DNA of 55,581 nt, taken from contig NZ_LNCU01000030.1 in NCBI RefSeq assembly GCF_001542415.1, positions 78,884 through 134,464 on the forward strand. The letters are read 5' to 3'. The position numbers and the translations under genes were made by a program. Positions 34,711 to 42,563 of this stretch are shown piece after piece. Within the stretch, counting starts at the first letter, position 1; each line of letters starts with the position of its first letter. Below the pieces are notes generated by a model. It saw only the letters and a list, made by a program, of their open reading frames with translations. It ran no database searches and was not told where the DNA came from. The stretch is from Bradyrhizobium macuxiense (GTDB taxonomy: Bacteria; Pseudomonadota; Alphaproteobacteria; Rhizobiales; Xanthobacteraceae).

Positions 34711-35222
34711 AGCGCCGATCGCCGTTGCCCGCCTGGTTGACCTAGCGCATGACACCGACCATGCGCGAGGTCTTTCCACGATTGCATCACAACGATTTCA
34801 CAACCAAAGCGCCGCACCGCAATTGTCCGAACCCGCAATCCGTCGAAGATTGGGTTATCCTTGGCAAATGACGGTTCTCGCGCAATCCCCGCATGGCTGC
34901 CAAGCCACAATGCGTCGGGGTCGTCATCGACGGGGAGCTGTGTTTGGGCAACTACGATCGCGCAGAATTTATAAATATTCAGATTCGTGTATAAATCTGA
35001 TCTATACGCGATGTCACATAGCGTGCTGGCATGCCTACGGTGCATTCCCCAACGGGATGAGCCATCAAGGCGCTGATCTCACTCTAAGCAAGGAACGCCG
35101 AGTGTTAGTTGCCCTGTCAACGTTTCGCAAAGGGCCATGCCCCCTCGTTGACCTTCGAGTCTCGTTCATTGTTCTCCTCTCCTAGGACAAACGTCCTAGC
35201 TAAGGCAGCATCGAGTTTCTAG
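34711..35222. other. AT-rich gap with two inverted repeats
   Basis: About 510 bp. 34965-35005 is strikingly AT-rich and contains TCAGATT (34979-34985) opposite AATCTGA (34994-35000). Open frames of 120-200 codons cross the gap on both strands but show no recognised features. It probably holds the promoters for the small ORF chain (minus) and for the secreted protein gene (plus). Confidence 0.4.
35182..35199. promoter_or_regulatory. 18-bp palindrome, possible operator
   Basis: CTAGGAC (35182-35188) and GTCCTAG (35193-35199) around AAAC, 23 bases before the ATG at 35223. A repressor bound here would sit over the transcript start or leader of that gene. Confidence 0.4.
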
Positions 35223-35570
35223 ATGTCGATAATGCGAAGGGTGCTGGCGACTGCCATCATGGTGTTGCTGCTGACGAACGTGGCCCACGCTGGAGCAACA
35301 ATAGTGGGTGCTGGCTCTCAAACTTGCACCGCTTGGATAAATCGCAAGAAGAACGCCGTCATCAAAGGATCGTTCGAATCCTGGGTCGTTGGATTCATCA
35401 GTGGGTTGAACGTCAGCGGCGACCGAGAAATTGTCGGCGGCGGCGACTTCGATGCAATAGTCGCATGGATGGATCGGCGTTGCGCTGCTGAACCCTCGCT
35501 GCGGATTGGCATTGCCGCTTTGGACCTGGCGATGGAGTTAGCTGCTAAGTCTGCAACCGGGAAGCCTTGA
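35223..35570 (+). CDS. Small secreted hypothetical protein
   Basis: 115 residues with a cleavable signal peptide (MRRVLATAIMVLLLTNVAHA) and a mature part with ACS-like QTCTAWINRKKN, SFESWVVGFISGLNVSG and MDRRCAAEPSL. Two cysteines could pair. This pattern is frequent among short periplasmic hypothetical proteins of Bradyrhizobium, with an HdeA/Rap1a-like size; the function is not known. Its first 14 bases are identical to those of the frameshifted gene at 19930. A palindrome stands just upstream. It is followed by the LpxH-like gene after 217 bp. Confidence 0.75.
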   Translation: MSIMRRVLATAIMVLLLTNVAHAGATIVGAGSQTCTAWINRKKNAVIKGSFESWVVGFISGLNVSGDREIVGGGDFDAIVAWMDRRCAAEPSLRIGIAALDLAMELAAKSATGKP

Positions 35571-35787
35571 AGGGTGCGGCAGACGCAAGTCGCGCCTGCA
35601 ACGCCCGATGTGCAGGCAGCACAACGCCTGTTTCGCACACCCGCAAATCGCCCATGTCGCCAGATTGTCGCATCGCGCTGTTATCCGCAATGAAGGGGCG
35701 TGCAACTGATTCTCGCTAATTTTCCGGAGTCTTTTGGTCGCGGGAATCGTCATCGCCTTGTCACAGGAACCTGTTAGGTGCACAGGC

Positions 35788-36600
35788 ATGGGAAGCGACT
35801 CCTTGAGTGAAGAGAGCCCCGAGCGGCGCTTTCGCACTTTGTTCATCTCCGACGTTCATCTCGGAGCCCGCGGCTCGCAAGCCGACCGTCTGTTGGACTT
35901 TCTTCGCTCTCACGATGCCGACACGATCTACCTCGTTGGCGATATCGTCGACGGTTGGGCGCTGAAGTCGAACTGGTACTGGCCGCAGACCCACAACGAC
36001 TTCGTGCAGAAGATGCTGCGCAAGGCGCGCAAGGGCGCCAAGGTGATCTACGTCCCGGGCAACCATGACGAGTTCCTGCGTAAATACTATGGCACACATT
36101 TCGGCGGCATCGATGTAGTGGAGAACACAGTCCACACCGGCGCCGACGGCAAGCGCTATCTGGTGATCCACGGCGATATTTTCGATCTCGTGGTTCAGAA
36201 CGCGCGCTGGCTCGCCCATCTCGGCGACAAGGCCTACGACTTCGCGATCCAGATGAATCGCTTCGTCAACTTCTTCCGCAAGATGTTCGGCGTGCCGTAC
36301 TGGTCGCTGTCGCAATGGGCCAAGCTCAAGGTCAAGAAGGCAGTGAACTATATCGGCGCATTCGAGGCCACGCTTGCAGGCGAGGCGCGTCGGCACGGCT
36401 GCGACGGCGTGATCTGTGGCCACATCCACTACGCCACGATTCATGATGAGCACGGCATCCGCTACATGAATTGCGGCGACTGGGTGGAGAGCTGCACCGC
36501 ACTTGCCGAACATGACGATGGCCACTTCGAGATCATCACCTGGACCGATCCGGTCCGCCGTATAGCCCCGGTCCCACGAGTAACGGCACGCGCTGCATGA
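35788..36600 (+). CDS. LpxH-like metallophosphoesterase (UDP-2,3-diacylglucosamine diphosphatase family)
   Basis: 270 residues of the calcineurin-like fold with all metal motifs: D22-x-H24 (ISDVHLGA), GDIVDGW (D52), GNHDE (N92-H93), HGDIFD and GHIHYA. The LpxH family cleaves UDP-diacyl-glucosamine to lipid X in lipid A synthesis; alphaproteobacteria generally use LpxI for that step, so this paralogue may act on another lipid or nucleotide-sugar substrate. The ATG at 35788 fits the family N-terminus. The stop overlaps the start of a glycosyltransferase (ATGA), so the two are translated together and likely work on one glycolipid pathway. Confidence 0.85.
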   Translation: MGSDSLSEESPERRFRTLFISDVHLGARGSQADRLLDFLRSHDADTIYLVGDIVDGWALKSNWYWPQTHNDFVQKMLRKARKGAKVIYVPGNHDEFLRKYYGTHFGGIDVVENTVHTGADGKRYLVIHGDIFDLVVQNARWLAHLGDKAYDFAIQMNRFVNFFRKMFGVPYWSLSQWAKLKVKKAVNYIGAFEATLAGEARRHGCDGVICGHIHYATIHDEHGIRYMNCGDWVESCTALAEHDDGHFEIITWTDPVRRIAPVPRVTARAA

Positions 36601-37709
36601 CGCATATCCTGGTCGCGACTGATGCGTGGCATCCCCAGGTCAACGGGGTGGTACGCACGCTGACCATGATGGCGCAGGCGGCAAAATCGCTCGGCGTCGA
36701 GGTGAGTTTCCTGACGCCGGAATCGTTCCGCACCTTTGCGATGCCGAGCTATCGCGACCTGCGGCTGGCGCTGCCATATCGGGCCAAGGTCGCAAGGCTG
36801 ATCGAGGCGGCAAAGCCGGACAGCATCCATATCGCGACCGAGGGGCCGATCGGGCTGTCGGTTCGCCGCTATTGCCGCAAGCACGGCCTACCGTTCACGA
36901 CGAGCTTCCACACCCGCTTTCCCGAATATGTCTCGGCGCGGTCGCCAGTTCCGGAAGCTTGGATCTGGCGCGCGCTGCGCTGGTTCCACAAGCCGAGCCA
37001 GGCCGTGATGGCGGCGACGCCGACGCTGGCCGGTGAGCTGCGGCTGCGCGGCTTCCGCAACGTCGTGCTGTGGTCGCGCGGCGTCGATACCGCGTTGTTC
37101 CATCCGCGTGATGTTGACCTTTGCTTGCCACAGCCGGTCTATCTCAGCGTCGGCCGCGTCGCGGTGGAGAAGAATCTCGAGGCCTTCCTCGATCTCGATC
37201 TACCCGGCACCAAGGTCGTGGTCGGCGACGGCCCGGCGCGTGCGGCGCTCGAGCGGAAATACCCGCAGGCCGTGTTCCTCGGCGCGCGCCATGGCGAGGA
37301 GCTGGCCGAGATCTATGCTGCGGCCGACGTGTTCGTTTTCCCGAGCCGGACCGACACGTTCGGCCTGGTGCTGCTCGAAGCACTGGCCAGTGGCCTGCCA
37401 GTTGCCGCCTTTCCGGTCACTGGCCCCGTTGACGTGATTGGCGCGGCTCCGGTCGGTGTGCTCGACGAGGATTTGCGCCACGCCTGCCTGGAGGCCCTGA
37501 GCATCCCGCGGCAGGCCTGCGTCGATTTTGCCGCGCTCCATACCTGGCAGGCTTCGGCGCGGGTGTTCATCGAGCGCGCCATGAATGTCCGGCCGGTCCC
37601 ACCGGACAGTGAGGGGGAAGCGATGGAGCTCGGTGCCGAAAAGCACCATTTCGCCGTTCTGCCGGCCACCCAGCAGGCTTCTCGCCAAAGCGCGATGAAG
37701 TCAGTTTAG
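36597..37709 (+). CDS. Family 4 glycosyltransferase (membrane glycolipid or mannosyl type)
   Basis: 370 residues, GT-B fold. ATDAWHPQVNGVVRTLT at the start, SFHTRFPEY in the N-terminal domain, WSRGVDTALFHP at the hinge, then VGRVAVEKNLE, GDGPARAALE and the retaining-transferase motif PSRTDTFGLVLLEALASGLPV. The pattern is that of SqdX/MgtA/PimB-like enzymes that glycosylate diacylglycerol or phosphatidylinositol lipids. It overlaps the LpxH-like phosphatase by four bases, which favours a role in a membrane glycolipid. The C-terminal 45 residues are low in conservation. Confidence 0.87.
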   Translation: MTHILVATDAWHPQVNGVVRTLTMMAQAAKSLGVEVSFLTPESFRTFAMPSYRDLRLALPYRAKVARLIEAAKPDSIHIATEGPIGLSVRRYCRKHGLPFTTSFHTRFPEYVSARSPVPEAWIWRALRWFHKPSQAVMAATPTLAGELRLRGFRNVVLWSRGVDTALFHPRDVDLCLPQPVYLSVGRVAVEKNLEAFLDLDLPGTKVVVGDGPARAALERKYPQAVFLGARHGEELAEIYAAADVFVFPSRTDTFGLVLLEALASGLPVAAFPVTGPVDVIGAAPVGVLDEDLRHACLEALSIPRQACVDFAALHTWQASARVFIERAMNVRPVPPDSEGEAMELGAEKHHFAVLPATQQASRQSAMKSV

Positions 37710-37730
37710 AAGCGTCACCGCGCTTTAGCC

Positions 37731-37808
37731 TGTTGTTTGGGCATGATCTTTCCCGAAAGCCGCTTCGGCTTTGCCGGATTATGCTTTAGCCCATCTCACG
37801 CTAAAGCG
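37731..37808. repeat. Palindromic intergenic repeat (Bradyrhizobium-type)
   Basis: Outer arms CGCTTTAGC (37731-37739) and GCTAAAGCG (37800-37808) are perfect inverted repeats. Inside, GCATGATC (37741-37748) and an imperfect partner around GGATTATGC enclose AAGCCG-CTTCGGCTT. I recognise the GCATGATC...GATTATGC core as a multicopy intergenic element of Bradyrhizobium and relatives. It may also end transcription of the glycosyltransferase operon. Confidence 0.75.
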
Positions 37809-37846
37809 TCTTGCCGGGCTGCCGGCCGCCGCGATAGAAATTGCGG

Positions 37847-38836
37847 ATGACGGAAACCGCCATAAATCCACCCGTCGCTGCCGCGGACATTGATGCCGCC
37901 GCAAGGGTGGTCGCGCCGTTCGCGGTGCGCACGCCTCTCCTGACCTTCCCCGTTCTCAACGAACGCGTCGGCACCAAGGTTTTCCTGAAACCCGAGATGC
38001 TGCAGCGGACCGGATCGTTCAAGTTCCGCGGCGCCTTCAACAAGCTGGCCTCGATCCCGCAAGCTCAGCGGGGCGGCGGCGTCGTTGCGTTCTCCTCGGG
38101 CAACCATGCCCAGGGCGTCGCGGCCGCGGCCAAGATCTTCAACATGCAGGCGACCATCGTGATGCCTGCGGACTCGCCGCTGACCAAGCGCGAGCGGACC
38201 AAGTCCTATGGCGCCGAGGTCGTACTCTACGATCGCGACCGCGACAACCGCGAGGCGATCGCCAACGGCATCGCTGCCAAGCGCGGCGCGACGCTGGTAC
38301 GTCCCTATGACGATCCCTTCGTGATCGCGGGGCAGGGCACCGCAGGCCGCGAGATCGCCGAGGACATGGCGACGCTCGGGCTCACACCCGACATCGTCGT
38401 GGCGCCGGCCTCCGGCGGCGGCTTGATCGCGGGCGTCGCCACCGCCGTGAAATCGAAATTTCCGCAGGCCAGGGTGATCGTCGCCGAGCCCGCGGGCTAT
38501 GACGATCATGCGTTGTCGCTCAAGGTCGGGCACCGCGAGGCGCATCCGGTTGCGGCACGCACCATCTGCGATGCCCTGATGGCGGCGATGCCGGGCGAGC
38601 TCACCTTCGCCATCAACAGCAAGCTCTTGGCAAACGGCGTCAGCGCGTCCGACGACGAAGTCGGTGCCGCCGTTGCGTTCGCCTATCGCGAGCTGAAGCT
38701 CGTGGTCGAGCCCGGCGGCGCGGTCGGGCTCGCCGCACTGCTGGCCGGACGGATCGACGCCAAGGACAAGAACGTCGTGATCGTGCTCTCGGGCGGCAAT
38801 GTCGACGCGGAGCTGTTCGCCAAGCTGGTCGCCTGA
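37847..38836 (+). CDS. Threonine/serine dehydratase (PLP, fold type II)
   Basis: 329 residues from the ATG at 37847 (a TTG two codons earlier is less likely). The PLP lysine is K59 in RTGSFKFRGA; SSGNHAQGVA binds the carboxylate, and PASGGGLIAGVA binds the cofactor phosphate. It deaminates threonine or serine to 2-oxobutyrate or pyruvate, or acts as a hydroxyaspartate/serine racemase-type relative; it lacks the regulatory ACT domains of biosynthetic IlvA, so it is the short catabolic or racemase-like form. It stands alone, ending before a hairpin terminator. Confidence 0.92.
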   Translation: MTETAINPPVAAADIDAAARVVAPFAVRTPLLTFPVLNERVGTKVFLKPEMLQRTGSFKFRGAFNKLASIPQAQRGGGVVAFSSGNHAQGVAAAAKIFNMQATIVMPADSPLTKRERTKSYGAEVVLYDRDRDNREAIANGIAAKRGATLVRPYDDPFVIAGQGTAGREIAEDMATLGLTPDIVVAPASGGGLIAGVATAVKSKFPQARVIVAEPAGYDDHALSLKVGHREAHPVAARTICDALMAAMPGELTFAINSKLLANGVSASDDEVGAAVAFAYRELKLVVEPGGAVGLAALLAGRIDAKDKNVVIVLSGGNVDAELFAKLVA

Positions 38837-38859
38837 CACGACCTGATCAAAATGGAATT

Positions 38860-38884
38860 GGGCAGGGCGTTGGCCGCTCTGCCC
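38860..38884. terminator. Terminator hairpin between convergent genes
   Basis: GGGCAGGGCG (38860-38869) pairs with CGCTCTGCCC (38875-38884), one G-T wobble, 5-base loop. Read on the minus strand it is followed by a T-rich stretch (AATTCCATTTT), so it fits the hypothetical gene at 38934 as well as the dehydratase. Confidence 0.7.
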
Positions 38885-38933
38885 ATTGCTGTTGGTGGCG
38901 ATCGATGCCGTCAGCGCACGACGCGGCGCAGGA

Positions 38934-40217
38934 TCACGAGAAGAACGCGATCTTCTCGGCCTGGGTCATGCGGCGGATCGCCGCGAGCGGATCGTTTGCC
39001 GCGGCGTTCGGCTTCTTCACGAGCCCGCTTGCGATGATCGTCGAGCCAAGCGAGACGTTGGCCGCAGGAGCAGGAGCGGTCTCCGCGTCAATCTGGGGCG
39101 GCGCGGGGCTTAGCGGCGCCTCTGCAACTTGCAGCTCGGCCGCCGGTTGGGGGGCGGTCACCGGCGCGGGCGATTGTGCGGGCGCTGGCTCGGCCGCCAT
39201 CGCCATCTCAAGCACCGGCGCAGCCATTGCGGGCTCCGTTGCCATCGCCTCAGCGGCGCGCATCTCCGCCACGAGTGTGGCCTCGTCATCCTCGATTGGA
39301 TCGCTCGCCCCCATCTCGATTGCGATGAGGTCGAGGACCGCTTCGTCCTCCGCATTTGCCGCGGCCTCCTGGCTGACGCGGGCGAGCTCGGCAGCCTCGG
39401 CTTCGGCCAATGCGGCCTCGGCTTTTGCGAGAGCGTCCTCGACGGGCTGCGGCGGCACTTCGGCCACGGCAGCTTCCACGCTCGGCGTCGCCGTTACGTC
39501 GTGAGCTGCGGCAACCTCGGCGACCGTGCCATCGGGCCTTGCGCTTTCGGCTGCCGGTGCCGGCGCGGGAGCAGCGACTGGCGCCTCCGCGACAGGCGTC
39601 TCAGCGACAGGCGTTTCAGCGACCGGCGCCTCGGCGAGGGCCGGTTCCGCCGCGGGCGCGACCGCCTCGGCTGTCTTGAACTCAGCGAGCCGGCGGGCCA
39701 GGCTTGCGAAGGCGGCATCCAAAACGCCCTTGGCTTCATCAAACGAGACCTGCGCAACGCCGGCCTCGATGGCGCTGGCCTGCGAATCCATGATGTCGCA
39801 GATCCTGCCGTCATTGCCGATTTCGCGCAGCCGCCAGGAGATTTCGCGGATCACGCGCACACCCTTGCGAATCGGCGCCAGCCTCTGCTCGAAGCTCAGC
39901 TCATCGATCGCGGCAATGGCGGAAGCCTGGACCGCCTCGACCGCGCCGCGCAGGGCGGAGAGCGCCTGTTCGAGCTGCTCGTCCCTGAAGGCGTCTGCGG
40001 CAGCCTGCCGCTGTGCGCTGAGGCTTTCCTCGATCCGCGCTACGGCGTCGAGCACCATGCGGGTATCGGCGTTGCGGTTGCGTTTGGCGTACTCGCCAAG
40101 GAACCAGCGGCCCCGCGAGGTCTCCATGAAGGCCTCGCGGATCGCGACATAGTCCTCCTCGCTCGGCTGGGCGGCGCGGGCGGAAATCGGCGACAGGGCG
40201 AATGCTTCTTCGGCCAT
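38934..40217 (-). CDS. Conserved hypothetical protein, Ala/Pro-rich middle
   Basis: 427 residues from the ATG at 40217 (GAAGAG six bases upstream). Residues about 15-185 form a helical domain with SEEDYVAIREAFMETSRGRWFLGEYAKRN-type sequence. Residues about 190-370 are a low-complexity tract of Ala/Pro/Glu with repeated AEAPVAETPVAE units. The C-terminal end is again ordered and looks conserved (ASGLVKKPNAAANDPLAAIR, MTQAEKIAFFS). No signal peptide or membrane segment is seen. I do not recognise the function; the ordered-disordered-ordered layout suggests a scaffold or cytoplasmic regulator. It is divergent from the MFS gene, 75 bp away. Confidence 0.75.
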   Translation of the reverse strand: MAEEAFALSPISARAAQPSEEDYVAIREAFMETSRGRWFLGEYAKRNRNADTRMVLDAVARIEESLSAQRQAAADAFRDEQLEQALSALRGAVEAVQASAIAAIDELSFEQRLAPIRKGVRVIREISWRLREIGNDGRICDIMDSQASAIEAGVAQVSFDEAKGVLDAAFASLARRLAEFKTAEAVAPAAEPALAEAPVAETPVAETPVAEAPVAAPAPAPAAESARPDGTVAEVAAAHDVTATPSVEAAVAEVPPQPVEDALAKAEAALAEAEAAELARVSQEAAANAEDEAVLDLIAIEMGASDPIEDDEATLVAEMRAAEAMATEPAMAAPVLEMAMAAEPAPAQSPAPVTAPQPAAELQVAEAPLSPAPPQIDAETAPAPAANVSLGSTIIASGLVKKPNAAANDPLAAIRRMTQAEKIAFFS

Positions 40218-40292
40218 CACAATCTCTTCGCGCAAATCACTGCGCGTTACGCTAACGATCACCACGATATCGCGCGAATCGCAATTGAATTG

Positions 40293-41465
40293 ATGTCTTC
40301 CGAATCACAAATCCCCATCGCAGCCAGGGTTGCGCCGCGGCGATTCGCGAGGAGCCTGGCGGCATTTTACGCCACGCTGTTTGGAGTGACGGGCGTTCAT
40401 CTGCCGTTTTTCACGGTGTGGCTGAAGGCGATCGGCATCGACGCCACCTGGATCGGCTTCATCACGGCGGTACCGCCGGTGACGCGCTTCACCGTGCTGC
40501 CGCTGGTCACGGCCGCAGCGGAGCGGCGCCAGATGCTGCGCGGTGCGATCATGCTCACGGGCTTTGCCACCGCGCTCGGGTTTGTGGTGATCGGCACCCA
40601 GCACCAGCCAGCGCTCGTCTTGCTGGTCTATGCGCTGACCTGTTGCGTTTGGACGCCCATGGTGCCTCTAACCGATGCCTATGCGCTACGTGGCGTGGCG
40701 CGTTACGGTCTGAGCTACGGCCCGCTGCGGCTCTGGGGTTCGGCCGCGTTCGTGGCTTGTGCGCTCGCAAGCGGGCTATTGCTCGGCCATGTCGCCGAGG
40801 TCCATCTGATCTGGATCGTCACGGCTGTGACCGTCGTCGGTGCGATGGTCGCCTTGACGCTGCGGCCGCTGGACCGGCCGGCTTCGGCGCCCGCGGCCAG
40901 CGCCGGTGCGCGGAAGCTTTTGGGCGACCCCGGCTTCCTTGCCATCATCATATCCTCGGCGCTGATCCAGAGCAGTCACTCCGCCTATTACATCTTCGCA
41001 TCCATCGCCTGGCGGCAAGCCGGTTTCAGCGGCCTGACGATCGCCGCCCTGTGGGTGATCGGCGTTCTCGCCGAAATCGTCTTGTTCGCGCTGTCGCCGC
41101 GCTTCACGCTGCCGTCTGCGATGCTTGTGGTGATCGCAGCTGCCAGCGCCGTGGTGCGCTGGACGATCACCGCGCAGGATCCGCCGCTTGCGGTTCTCGC
41201 CGTGGTTCAGCTCGCGCACGGACTGACCTTCGGGCTGACCCAGGTCGGCATCATGGGGCTGATGGTGCATCACGTGCCGGTTCACGTGATGGCGCGCGGG
41301 CAGGGCTACCTCACCGCCTGCGGCGGCATCGTCGCAAGCACCACGTCGATCGTGAGCGGCATGGTCTATGCGCGCTATGGGCTCGGCGTCTACGACATGA
41401 TGGCTGCGATGGGGGCGGCGGGCGGGCTTGTGATGTGGCTGTCGCGCAAACGCTTCACCCACTAG
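40293..41465 (+). CDS. MFS transporter (3-phenylpropionate transporter-like, MFS_1-like family)
   Basis: 390 residues, about 12 membrane helices. FYATLFGVTGVHLPFFTVWLKAIGI and PPVTRFTVLPLVTAAAERR match the HcaT/LacY-like MFS_1_like group; GLSYGPLRLWGSAAFV is also characteristic. Relatives import phenylpropionate or nucleosides, but the assignment is only to family. The ATG at 40293 begins this region; the same frame is open far upstream only as antisense of the alanine-rich gene. Its TAG stop overlaps that of the epimerase in the palindrome CTAG. Confidence 0.87.
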   Translation: MSSESQIPIAARVAPRRFARSLAAFYATLFGVTGVHLPFFTVWLKAIGIDATWIGFITAVPPVTRFTVLPLVTAAAERRQMLRGAIMLTGFATALGFVVIGTQHQPALVLLVYALTCCVWTPMVPLTDAYALRGVARYGLSYGPLRLWGSAAFVACALASGLLLGHVAEVHLIWIVTAVTVVGAMVALTLRPLDRPASAPAASAGARKLLGDPGFLAIIISSALIQSSHSAYYIFASIAWRQAGFSGLTIAALWVIGVLAEIVLFALSPRFTLPSAMLVVIAAASAVVRWTITAQDPPLAVLAVVQLAHGLTFGLTQVGIMGLMVHHVPVHVMARGQGYLTACGGIVASTTSIVSGMVYARYGLGVYDMMAAMGAAGGLVMWLSRKRFTH

Positions 41466-42463
41466 CCCCAGAGCGCGGCGTCCGGCGGATAAACGAGGCT
41501 GTCCTCGTAGCGCAGGCCGTGCTCGCGGTCGCGTGCCAGCAGCAGCGGGCCGTCGAGATCGACGAAGCGGGCGGCTTGCGCGATCAGCATCGCCGGGGCC
41601 ATCGAAAGCGAGGTCGCGACCATGCAGCCAATCATGATCTCGAAGTCCAGTGCGCGGGCGGCGTCCGCCATTGCCAGTGCCTCGGTCAGTCCACCGGTCT
41701 TGTCGAGCTTGATATTGACCGCGTCATAGCGGCCGCGCAGGCCCTCGAGCGAGGCGCGATCATGCACGCTCTCGTCGGCGCAGACCGCGACCGCTCGCTT
41801 GATCCGCGACAGCGCCTCGTCCTTGCCGGCCGGCAGCGGCTGCTCGATCAGGGTGACGCCGGCATCGGCGCAGGCCGAAAGATTGGCCGCAAGGTTGTCC
41901 TCGGTCCACGCCTCGTTGGCGTCGACGATCAGCTCGGAGGCCGGCGCGGCCTTGCGCACGGCGGCAATCCGCGCGCCGTCGCCTTCACCGCCGAGCTTGA
42001 TCTTGAGCAGCTGGCGCTGTGCCGCCCTGGCGGTGGCCTCCGCCATCGCTTCGGGTGTTCCCAGCGAAATCGTATAGGCGGTGGTGCGCGGGGTGGGCGC
42101 CGGCCGGCCGAGCAGGTTCCAGATGCGCTCGCGGGCAAGCTTGGCCTCAAGATCCAAAAGCGCGCAATCCAGCGCGTTGCGCGCGGCGCCGGCCGCCATC
42201 CTGGCCTGCAGGGCGCCCCGGTCCATGCCGCCGGCGAGAGGTTCCTGCAGGGCCTGGATCGCCTGCAGGGAGGCTTCCGGCGTCTCGCCATAGCGGGGGT
42301 AGGGTACGCATTCGCCGCGGCCGGTCAGGCCGTCCCGGCTGACCTCGGCCACCACGACCGCCGCCTCGGTCTTGGCGCCCCGGCTGATCGTGAAGGTGCC
42401 CGCGATCGGCCAGCGCTCGATCCGGGCGTTCAGGGAAATTGTTCGGGGCGGGTGGGAAGTCAT
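41462..42463 (-). CDS. Dipeptide (L-Ala-D/L-Glu type) epimerase, enolase superfamily
   Basis: 333 residues with the enolase-superfamily muconate-lactonising layout: K154-x-K156 (LLKIKLGG), metal ligands D181 (VDANEAW), E207 (IEQPLP) and D230 (CADES), and K252 in NIKLDKTGG as the second catalytic base. It should racemise the second residue of dipeptides, notably L-Ala-D-Glu from murein peptide recycling. The start at 42463 is chosen over 42511 because the family starts near there. It is convergent with, and overlaps by four bases, the MFS gene, and is divergent from the lipid transporter operon. Confidence 0.92.
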   Translation of the reverse strand: MTSHPPRTISLNARIERWPIAGTFTISRGAKTEAAVVVAEVSRDGLTGRGECVPYPRYGETPEASLQAIQALQEPLAGGMDRGALQARMAAGAARNALDCALLDLEAKLARERIWNLLGRPAPTPRTTAYTISLGTPEAMAEATARAAQRQLLKIKLGGEGDGARIAAVRKAAPASELIVDANEAWTEDNLAANLSACADAGVTLIEQPLPAGKDEALSRIKRAVAVCADESVHDRASLEGLRGRYDAVNIKLDKTGGLTEALAMADAARALDFEIMIGCMVATSLSMAPAMLIAQAARFVDLDGPLLLARDREHGLRYEDSLVYPPDAALWG

Positions 42464-42563
42464 TTTAAAGTCTACTATTTCCTGAACCGTATGCTTGCGA
42501 GACGCAATCAACTATGGCTGGTTAGTGACAGATTCGACAAGCCGTCCCGGCAGCGCCGGAAAC

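Noticed and set aside
34680..35045. 121-codon minus-strand frame overlapping the 25-codon ORF
   Set aside because: No recognised family; composition shifts midway and it ends inside the start of the small-ORF chain. Cannot be excluded as a small hypothetical gene.
34562..35185. 207-codon plus-strand frame over the small-ORF chain and AT-rich gap
   Set aside because: No recognisable domain, crosses an AT-rich promoter-like stretch, and no ribosome-binding site.
39129..40292. Open frame running into the MFS gene from upstream
   Set aside because: It is antisense to the Ala/Pro-rich gene and Arg/Gly-rich; MFS family sequence begins only at the ATG at 40293.
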